From Chitinispirillum alkaliphilum (GTDB lineage Bacteria; Fibrobacterota; Chitinivibrionia; Chitinivibrionales; Chitinispirillaceae): a stretch of DNA of 64,000 nucleotides. A model generated the notes under the pieces. The model had not been told where the DNA came from. It saw nothing but the letters and a program-made list of their open reading frames with translations, and searched no databases. This document shows, piece by piece, positions 8,766-17,300 of the stretch (the stretch's first letter is position 1; each line of letters opens with the position of its first letter). Both the position numbers and the translations under genes were made by a program. The DNA is taken from the NCBI GenBank assembly GCA_001045525.1, contig LDWW01000019.1, positions 1-64,000 of the forward strand. Reading direction: 5' to 3'.

Positions 8766-9977
8766 TCATTGACCTGGAACGATCTCAATTTTTGCCCTGC
8801 TTCCGGAATCGAGGTTGTGATATGCATCGACCACAGAGTCGAATTTTTCGACTGATTGATCGAGGATGTTCAGCGGATCGATAACTCCGGTTTGAATCAA
8901 AGAGGCAAGCTGTGGAATGATTCTGTGATGATCACAGTTGCCCATTTTGATGGTGAGATTTTTATTTAGGGCAACACCAAATGGGAAAAACTGTGCACTT
9001 TGTGGATAGAGTCCAACAACAGCCAGGGTTCCGGCTTTATCAATTGCCTCAGTTTCCCACCTCAGGGCCTGAGACGGGGCATCCCCGACAGACCAGTTTG
9101 ATTTTACCTCCTGCCCGCCGGTTTGAACCTGTTTTATTTCATCGTCAAATTCTTTTCTATGAAGTTGAGATTGCTGAGCAGCGGGCCCGCTGTGTGCGGC
9201 ATGAGCATCAACCCCCACAGCATCGATAACCCTATCCACCCCTATACCACCGGTAAGCGTGTGGATAATTTCCACAGGATCATCCTGATCGAAATTTATA
9301 ATCTCAGCCCCCTGCATTCTGGCCATTTCAAGTCTTGTGGGGATAGAGTCGACAGCCAGAACCCTTCCAGCACCAAAATACCACGCACTCCAGATAGCAA
9401 AGAGTCCAACCGGTCCGCATCCAAAGACCGCAACGGTATCCCCCTGTCGGATCTCGGCCAGCTCAGCGGCGTAGAAACCTGAGGGGAGTATATCGGAGAG
9501 CATAACAGCCTGATCATCGGAAATCTGGGGGGGTATTTTGACCGGCCCCACATTGGCAAAGGGAATGGTTGCTTTTTGCGCCTGAAGTCCCTGAAAGGGC
9601 CCGCTTATTTGTGGGCCTCCAAAGTAGGCCCCTCCGGAGAGTTTCCCATTTGGATTTGCATTGTCACATTGAGAATAGTATCCGGCTCTGCAGTACACAC
9701 AATATCCACAAGCTATGCTTGAAGGGATTACCACCCTGTCTCCGGGCACCAGATTTCGCACCTCAGCCCCCACAGCCTCAACTATCCCCACTCCTTCATG
9801 CCCCAGAACCGTTCCCTCCAGCATAGTGCCCATTCTGCCCCTTACAATATGAAGATCGGTTCCGCTTATCCCTGAGGCAGTCAATCTCACCAAGGCATCG
9901 GTGGGAGAGTTAATCTGTGGGTCATCGATCTCCTCAAGCCGTATATCACCCACTCCATAATAAACAACCGCTTTCAT
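8766..9977 (-). CDS. Zinc-type medium-chain alcohol dehydrogenase, catalytic Cys replaced by Ser
   Basis: NAD(P)-dependent medium-chain dehydrogenase closest in style to glutathione-independent formaldehyde dehydrogenases: it has the extra segment around residues 245-310. The chosen start (MKAVVYYGVGDIRLEE) has an AAGGGGTG ribosome site; a start at 10079 would add 34 unlike residues. The GHEGVG motif, four structural-zinc cysteines (ACGYCVYCRAGYYSQC) and Rossmann GCGPVG are present. The position that normally carries the catalytic-zinc Cys (GxCGTDLH) reads SGISGTDLH, Ser38 by AGC codon. It may therefore bind zinc weakly or have changed chemistry. It probably forms an operon with the ferredoxin downstream. 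Confidence 0.87.
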   Translation of the reverse strand: MKAVVYYGVGDIRLEEIDDPQINSPTDALVRLTASGISGTDLHIVRGRMGTMLEGTVLGHEGVGIVEAVGAEVRNLVPGDRVVIPSSIACGYCVYCRAGYYSQCDNANPNGKLSGGAYFGGPQISGPFQGLQAQKATIPFANVGPVKIPPQISDDQAVMLSDILPSGFYAAELAEIRQGDTVAVFGCGPVGLFAIWSAWYFGAGRVLAVDSIPTRLEMARMQGAEIINFDQDDPVEIIHTLTGGIGVDRVIDAVGVDAHAAHSGPAAQQSQLHRKEFDDEIKQVQTGGQEVKSNWSVGDAPSQALRWETEAIDKAGTLAVVGLYPQSAQFFPFGVALNKNLTIKMGNCDHHRIIPQLASLIQTGVIDPLNILDQSVEKFDSVVDAYHNLDSGSRAKIEIVPGQ

Positions 9978-10168
9978 ATACACACCCCTTATGTTAAGAA
10001 CTCTCAAATCTCTTTGACACAAGCTTAAACAGTGCAAAACAGGTGCCTCTGAGGAGAGGGGGATATTTTCTTCCTCCATACAGGTGGGATTTGGGGGGCG
10101 GCAGGGGTAAGAGGAATGGATTTTGCATCACCAAAGAGAGAGAGCCATGCATTCAAGGAGAGGATTAA

Positions 10169-11290
10169 TTGAGAAAAGAGCGCTCAGTACAAATCGGTAT
10201 ATCGGGTTCTTACGGAGGGTTTAATCTCGGTGATGAAGCTATCCTCAGCAGCATCCTAAAACTAATCCGCTCCTCACTGGATGCCCATATTACCATCTTC
10301 TCCAAAGATCCCGCCGACACACTCAAAAGACACCACGTAGAACGGGCTGTTCCGGTTAAAAAACTTACCCGTGAGGAATCGGCAAAAGAGATCGAAAAAC
10401 TCGACGTTTTGATTCTGGGCGGAGGGGGCATACTGTATGATGCAGATGTAAAATCCTATCTGCGTGAACCACTTATCGCCATCGAAAAAAAGGTCCCCTT
10501 TATGGTCTACGCTATCAGTGCCGGACCTCTTTTCGACAACTTCAGACAAAACCTGGTAAAAGACTGTCTCAACAATGCAGATATCATTACAGTCAGGGAT
10601 CACCACTCAAAACAAATACTTGAAGAGATCGGGGTGAGAAAAGAGATAACGGTTACAGCCGACCCTGCAGTCCTTCTGCAAAGAGAACCCATTGATGAAA
10701 ACATACTCAAACAAGAGGGCATAAAACCAGGTAAAAAACTTGTGGGAATCTCTGTAAGGGAGCCGGGACTGGCGGCTCCCGATATACAGGAAAAATCCTA
10801 CCACCTCATACTTGCAAATACCGCCGACTACCTCATAGACAGGTTCAATGTGTTTGTAGTCTTTATCCCAATGGAGAGAAAAGTTCTCGATCTGCAGCAC
10901 TGTCACGCGGTAATCTCCCTTATGCTTCGCCCCCAGCAAGCAACTGTACTCCAGGGCAAATACACCTCAGGTGAACTTCTCAGCATCCTTTCACATTTCA
11001 GCTTTTCCGTAGGCATGAGACTGCATTTTCTTATCTTTTCCGCACTAAACGAAATCCCGCTTGTCGGCCTGCCCTACTCTCCTAAAGTAAACGGTTTTTT
11101 GGAAGAGCTGCATCTTGAAATGCCCCCCATCCATCTGGTGAATGCAGGGAGGCTGATTGCCCATATCGATAAAGCCTGGGACAACAAAGTCTCAGTACTG
11201 CAGAGAATAAACCGTCACTTGCCGGAACTCAAAGAAAGAGCTCTTATTAACAATCAATTATTACTCAAACTTTTAAGCAAATACCCTTAA
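10169..11290 (+). CDS. csaB: Polysaccharide pyruvyl transferase family protein, CsaB-like
   Basis: A 373-residue protein of the polysaccharide pyruvyl transferase family, which adds ketal-linked pyruvate from PEP to cell-surface sugars. N-terminal IGISGSYGGFNLGDEAIL and the GGGGILYDAD segment are typical, as is the late SVGMRLHFLIFSALNEIPLVGLPYSPKV block. The start is TTG, supported by AAGGAGAGG seven nucleotides upstream. In firmicutes CsaB pyruvylates wall polymer for S-layer attachment; here the acceptor is unknown. The gene stands alone, divergent from the dehydrogenase and convergent with the ATPase gene, so context gives no pathway. Confidence 0.85.
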   Translation: MRKERSVQIGISGSYGGFNLGDEAILSSILKLIRSSLDAHITIFSKDPADTLKRHHVERAVPVKKLTREESAKEIEKLDVLILGGGGILYDADVKSYLREPLIAIEKKVPFMVYAISAGPLFDNFRQNLVKDCLNNADIITVRDHHSKQILEEIGVRKEITVTADPAVLLQREPIDENILKQEGIKPGKKLVGISVREPGLAAPDIQEKSYHLILANTADYLIDRFNVFVVFIPMERKVLDLQHCHAVISLMLRPQQATVLQGKYTSGELLSILSHFSFSVGMRLHFLIFSALNEIPLVGLPYSPKVNGFLEELHLEMPPIHLVNAGRLIAHIDKAWDNKVSVLQRINRHLPELKERALINNQLLLKLLSKYP

Positions 11291-11340
11291 TCTTCCAAGC
11301 ATCACAAAGCTCATAACACCATAACTTGAAAAGTGAAAAG

Positions 11341-14058
11341 CTATACATTCTTTACTGATTTTCTGCGCCTTAAGAGTGCTTTTTCCAATTCTACCATTAT
11401 AAACAGTACTACTCCTGAGGCAATCATTAAAGGCCAGTGAATTGCCCTCACACCACTTGTTCCAAACAGATTCTGAAACACGGGAAAGTAGGTAAAAAGG
11501 AGTTGAAAGAGACTTACAAGCAGAACTGTTATCCATACAGGTTTTGTCGCTTTTATCGCCTTAAGGTTTAGGGATGAACCTTTCAGAAACCGGCTGTTAA
11601 ACAGGTAAAATATCTCCCCTATGATAAGTGTGTTGACCGCAATTGTCCTGGCGTAATCGACACCTAAATCAGGCTGAAAATTGTGAAAGAAATAAAACAG
11701 TCCAAAAGAGGACAGGTTCAAAAGAACAGAAACATATATGATTCTTCCCAGCATGGGTCCTGAAATCAATGGTGATTTAGGATCCCGCGGGGGTTTTTTC
11801 ATGGCATCTTTTTCCATGGGTTCAAAAGCCAGGGCAAGAGCGAGGGTAACCGCTGTAACCATATTTACCCACAAGATCTGAGCAGGAGTAATGGGTAAGA
11901 TTGTACCAAGAATTATTGCGGTAATAATGATCAATCCCTGACCGCCGTTTGTGGGCAAAATGAAAAGCAAGGATTTTCTGAGATTATCATAAACCGTTCT
12001 CCCCTCCTCGACTGCATTTACAATTGAAGTGAAGTTATCATCTGCCAAAACCATTACAGCAGCTTCTTTTGACGCTTCAGTACCCTTTATCCCCATCGCG
12101 ATACCGATATCAGCCCTTTTTAGCGCCGGTGCATCATTCACCCCATCTCCGGTCATTGCAGTTACAATACCTTTTTTCTGCAGAGCCTGAACCAGCCTTA
12201 GTTTATGCTCGGGACTGACCCTTGCAAACACATCCACACGCTCTGCAATATCCGGCAGCTGGGAATCATCGATTTTATCAAGTTCACTTCCTGATATTAC
12301 GGTTTTACCATCCCCGATACCGAGCTGTTTTGCAACAGATACAGCTGTAAGCGCATGATCTCCGGTAATCATCTTTACCCTTATACCAGCTTCCCTGCAC
12401 TCCTGAACAGCAGAAATGGCTTCCTCTCTTGGAGGATCAATAAGCCCGATTATTGCAAGAAGTGAAAAATCATCCTGCACAGCTTTCATATCTATGCTCT
12501 CTCTGTTCATTTCACTATCTTTACAGGCTACAGCCAGCAGTCTTAACCCCTTTGAGGCCATCTCTTCACAGCGTTGCTTCCACCATTGAGTATCGATATC
12601 CCTTCTCTCATCCCCAAAACCCTGATATTGACATCTCTCAAGAACCCTTTCCGGTGCACCTTTGAGAAAAATTACTCTTGACGGATTTTCCTCAGTTCCG
12701 GTTTCATTAAGAGTTGCCATGAATTTGTGTTCCGACTCGAAAGGGATAGTATCGAGTCTTCTGGAATTCTCTAATGAATCGATCCCCCCTTTATTGGCCA
12801 GACATATAAGTGCTCCTTCAGTAGGAGCCCCTTCTACAGTCCAGGAATCATTTTCCTCTCTGAGCCGTGAGTCATTACAGAGAAGACAACCATTCAGCAA
12901 TAATTCCATCATCTCATCCTTCACAGGGTCGATTCTCTTATTTCCAACAGAAAAATGCCCGGAAGGTTTGTAGCCGATACCTGAAATTTCAACCATCTTA
13001 TCGGGCATCTGAACATGTGTCACCGTCATTTCGCTTTTAGTTAATGTTCCGGTTTTATCCGAGCAGATCACACTCACAGAACCGAGCGTTTCTACCCCCG
13101 GCAGCAATCGGATAATGGAGTTTCTTTTTGCCATTCTTTGAACACCGATTGCCAGAATAATGGTGATAACAGCGGGAAGCCCCTCAGGTATTGCTGCTAC
13201 AGATAAGCCAACCACAGCCAGAAATATTTCCTCAAGTGAGTATCCGCCTATGAAATATCCAGCCATGAATGTGATTGCAGCAAAAAGAAGTATGATTAGG
13301 GTAAGTTTACGCCCGAATTTTTCTATCTGCCTGAGAAGAGGAGTGGTGATCGACTTCACTTCAGAGAGCATCCGGTTGATTTTCCCAAGTTCGGTATAGG
13401 CTCCGGTTGCAGTTACCACTCCGGTGGCCAGTCCCGAAGAAACGAGTGTCCCTGAATACGCCATCGAAAAGCGGTCTCCAAGCGAAGCACTGCCCCCGAC
13501 GGGTTCAATCCCTTTTTGCACACTTTCCGATTCACCAGTAAGGGATGCCTCATTTACAGAGAATGATTTAACCGATAGCAGCCTTATATCAGCAGGCACC
13601 CTGTCGCCAGATTTGAGCTGAACGATGTCACCTGGAACCAGCTTTTCAGCTTCAATTTCCCCCATCTGCCCATCTCTTTTTACAAGAGCGTGAGATGAGA
13701 GCATCTTTTTTACTGCATCGAGAGCTTTTTCTGCTTTTCCCTCCTGCAGGTAGCCTATCAGTCCGTTTATTACCACTACTACCAGAATAATCCAGGTATC
13801 AATCCAGTGTCCCAACAACGCGGTAATGACTGCTGCGACAAGCAGAACATAAATCAGGATATTATGGAAGTGTTTAAGAAACTTTAAAACGGGATGAACA
13901 TCTTTTTTTTCGGGCAATTTATTTAACCCATACTCATCGAGTCTTTTTTGAGCTTCCTGCTGACTCAAACCGTTATGAGAGCTTTTTAAAACATCCAAAA
14001 CCTTATCAGTATCGTATGAATGCGATTTAGTCAGATCAGTTTTCAAACTGCTAATCAT
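11341..14058 (-). CDS. P2-type cation-transporting ATPase
   Basis: A 905-residue inner-membrane ion pump. In order: cation-ATPase N domain (1-80), TM1-2, actuator domain with LTGES (173-177), TM3-4 with the IPEGLP motif (290-295), phosphorylation site DKTGTLT (D334), nucleotide domain, hinge TGDGVNDAP, then TM5-10. This is the layout of SERCA/PMR1-type pumps. In TM6 the Asp that helps coordinate Ca2+ in SERCA (LVTDG) is replaced (VNMVTAVT), so calcium specificity should not be assumed. Length is normal. The start has AAGGGGTTGG upstream. It is monocistronic. Alternative: a Na+ or other monovalent or divalent cation pump of the same branch. Confidence 0.9.
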   Translation of the reverse strand: MISSLKTDLTKSHSYDTDKVLDVLKSSHNGLSQQEAQKRLDEYGLNKLPEKKDVHPVLKFLKHFHNILIYVLLVAAVITALLGHWIDTWIILVVVVINGLIGYLQEGKAEKALDAVKKMLSSHALVKRDGQMGEIEAEKLVPGDIVQLKSGDRVPADIRLLSVKSFSVNEASLTGESESVQKGIEPVGGSASLGDRFSMAYSGTLVSSGLATGVVTATGAYTELGKINRMLSEVKSITTPLLRQIEKFGRKLTLIILLFAAITFMAGYFIGGYSLEEIFLAVVGLSVAAIPEGLPAVITIILAIGVQRMAKRNSIIRLLPGVETLGSVSVICSDKTGTLTKSEMTVTHVQMPDKMVEISGIGYKPSGHFSVGNKRIDPVKDEMMELLLNGCLLCNDSRLREENDSWTVEGAPTEGALICLANKGGIDSLENSRRLDTIPFESEHKFMATLNETGTEENPSRVIFLKGAPERVLERCQYQGFGDERRDIDTQWWKQRCEEMASKGLRLLAVACKDSEMNRESIDMKAVQDDFSLLAIIGLIDPPREEAISAVQECREAGIRVKMITGDHALTAVSVAKQLGIGDGKTVISGSELDKIDDSQLPDIAERVDVFARVSPEHKLRLVQALQKKGIVTAMTGDGVNDAPALKRADIGIAMGIKGTEASKEAAVMVLADDNFTSIVNAVEEGRTVYDNLRKSLLFILPTNGGQGLIIITAIILGTILPITPAQILWVNMVTAVTLALALAFEPMEKDAMKKPPRDPKSPLISGPMLGRIIYVSVLLNLSSFGLFYFFHNFQPDLGVDYARTIAVNTLIIGEIFYLFNSRFLKGSSLNLKAIKATKPVWITVLLVSLFQLLFTYFPVFQNLFGTSGVRAIHWPLMIASGVVLFIMVELEKALLRRRKSVKNV

Positions 14059-14341
14059 CCGTCACCAACCCCTTATTAAGATGTAAAATTGAGCATTTTA
14101 GAAAAGTGTAATATAAGAAAGTCTCAGAGAGTTAACAAAGTAAATTTTAAATTTATATTTCTTTTATCTGTATATGATCCCAAAGCTCAGGGAGTCTGAA
14201 GGCAGGGAAAAGCAAGTATATCCTCAAAAAATATTCTTTTTAGTAATAACCAAAACGTCCTTCTGGTAGAACATTTTTACTATTTCATTATAATAGAACA
14301 CCCAGTTCAGGTATGAAAATGGTGATAAACGTTTCGGCATT

Positions 14342-17300
14342 TTATTGGAATTGAAGCAAATTATTTTTCAGATTATCATATTCCTTTGTAATTTTTTCGA
14401 CATGAGTTGTTGCAGTAAACAAATCACCCTTTTTACATGCGGCTTCAATTGCCTTAGCGATTTCTGCGATTCTCTCAGCACTGATATTTGATGATGATCC
14501 TTTCAGTTTATGTGCTTGTTTTGCCATATGCTCCAAATCTTTTTTCTCGGCAAACTCTTTTAGCAATTCTAACTGAGGCGGGAACTCTTCAACAAAAAGA
14601 TTTGAAATAGTCATTGCCAGTTCCCTGTCTCCCATCATACGTTCAATGAACGATTTGGTATTCAGGACCGGAAAAAAATCGAAACTCTCTCCTTCAACTG
14701 TTTCTTTATGTTCTGCAAACTGAACATCATCAGCAAGCCACTTCTCGATTTTACTTTCTATAATTTCCGGTGAAACAGGTTTGGCAACATAATCATTCAT
14801 CCCCGCCTTCAGGTATTTTTCTTTATCCTCTTTCATGGCATGAGCAGTCATTGCAATCACAGGAATATCTTTTGTCCTTTCACCAGCTATACCTGAACGG
14901 ATCAGTTCAACCGCTCTTACTCCGTCCATTTCAGGCATCTGAATATCCATCAACACCAGATCATAATGTGATAACTTGAGTGCATCCAGGGCCTCTTTTC
15001 CATTCATTACAGCATCGATTCTGTAACCAAGTTTTTCAACAATTTTGGTTGCAACAATCTGGTTTACCTGATTATCCTCAGCCAAAAGAATCCTTTTTTT
15101 TCTGTGTTTGGATTCCGATAAGGTATGCTTTGTTATAGAGGTTTTTTGCCTTTCATCAGAGGATTTTGTATCCTGTGTAAGTGCCATTTCCATACATTCC
15201 CAGAGGGAATTTTCACGAAGAGGTTTAGTCAGATATCCGGAAAATCCTGACTGTCTGAATTTTTGGATATCACCCCTGTTACATACAGATGTCATCATTA
15301 TAAGAATCGTATCGTTTATATCGGGACTATTTACGATTTCTTTCCCCAGCATCCAGCCATCAATTTGCGGCATAAGCATATCGATCAGAGCAATTTTATA
15401 GGGGGCATTTTTTTGTGCTGCTTTGTGCATCAGCTCAAGAGCTTTTTTGGCTCCTTCAGCTTCATCATAGCTACATCCCCATTTTGACAACAGAGTTGTA
15501 ATCATAAACCTGTTTGTTTCCTGATCATCCACCACAAGTACCTTAATTCCTTCAAGACCAGTTTTGAGCTGTAAATCTGTAGTTGTACAGTCATGATTTT
15601 TCCCAAATTTTGCAGTAAACCAGAATCTCGAACCATCCCCTTCTTTACTTTCAAGGCCGATTTGACCACCCATAAGCTCACAAATTCTTTTTGAAATTAC
15701 AAGGCCAAGTCCGGTACCACCATATTTGCGCGTGACTGAGCCATCCACCTGCGTGAAAGGAGAGAAGAGTAAGCTCTGTTTTTCTTTGTTAATACCAATA
15801 CCGGTATCAATAATTTCAAACCTCATGACTACCTCATTTTCAAGTTCATCCTCAATGCTGATATGTACTTCAACTTTACCTTGATCGGTGAATTTAAGAG
15901 CATTGCCCACAAGATTGGTTATGATTTGTCTTAGTCTTCCAGGATCGCCTTCAAGAAAAGGAGGTACAGCAGGTTCAATCATAAGGATAAGTTCCAATCC
16001 CTTTTCATGAGCTTTGAATTCCATAATTTCCATTATATCTTCAATACATACACGCAGATTGAAAGTAACATTTTCAATTTCGAGTTTTCCGGCTTCTATT
16101 CTCGACAGATCAAGTATATCGTTTATCAGTCGTAACAGTGTTTCTCCACTTTTCTGGATCATCTGTGCGAATTTTCTCTGTTCTGAGTTTAGCTCAGTGT
16201 CCAGAAAAAGCCCGGCCATACCGATAACACCATTCATTGGAGTACGTATTTCATGACTCATATTGGCAAGGAACTCAGATTTGGCCATACTGGCCATCTC
16301 AGCTTTCGAAGCCATCATGTTAGCACGCATTGTAGCCTCTTCAAGCTGCATGTTTGTTTCAAGAAGATTCTGTTCATTTCTTTTGCGCTCTGTTATGTCA
16401 CGGGCAATATGTACACACCCCAAAAGTTCTCTGTTTTCACCCATCAGAGGTGAAACAGTGACAGAAAAAATGCCATTAAACTGAGGTATTTCCATTTCCC
16501 TTGTATGAACGAAACCATCTTTCAGGACATTGCTGAAGGGACAATTTTCTGGAGGACATTTTTCTCCATGAACATGGGTAAAGCAGCAGGCTCCAGTAAT
16601 TTGATTTGGTGATTTTCCCAAATACTCTGACATTGCCTTGTTTGCTCTGAGGACCCTGTGATTTTTATCAAGTATGGCAATAAGATCCGGAACAGCATCA
16701 AAGGTCCTCTCCCATTCCTCTTTTGCCATCAGAAGTTTCATTTCAGTTTCTTTACGTCCCGTTATATCAGTGTGAGAACCGGCCATACGAAACGGTTTGC
16801 CCTTCTCATCTCTGAGTGCTTGTCCCCTGGCAAGAATCCAGCGATATGTTCCGTCTTTGTGCTGATACCTGAATTCTGTTTCGTATGTATCAATATCCCC
16901 TTTAAGGTATCGATCTATGTAGTTTTTAACCCGGAGCAAATCGTCAGGATGAAGGAATCTTTCAAAGGTGGCAAACTCATTTGGCAGCTCATGATCTTTA
17001 TACCCTATTATCTCTTTCCATCTGGGAGAAAGGTATAATTCACCGGTACGAAGATCCCAATCCCAAATTCCGTCTCTGGATCCTCTTATGGAGAGTTCAA
17101 AAAGTTCATTCTTATCCTGAAGTTCCTTTCTTATCTGTCTTCGCTCAATGAAATTTCTAAGCTGAAGAGCAATAAGGTCAATCAGTTTTTCCTCTTCTTT
17201 GAGAAACGGCTTTTCCTCATTTTGTTCCCTGTTGAGATAACATATTATCAATTTTCCCTCTATACTATTTTTAACAGACAAATCCCTTTTCATACTCCAT

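Noticed and set aside
11341-14058. Naming the P-type ATPase a Ca2+ pump
   Set aside because: The TM6 Asp used for Ca2+ in SERCA is absent, so the ion cannot be named from sequence.
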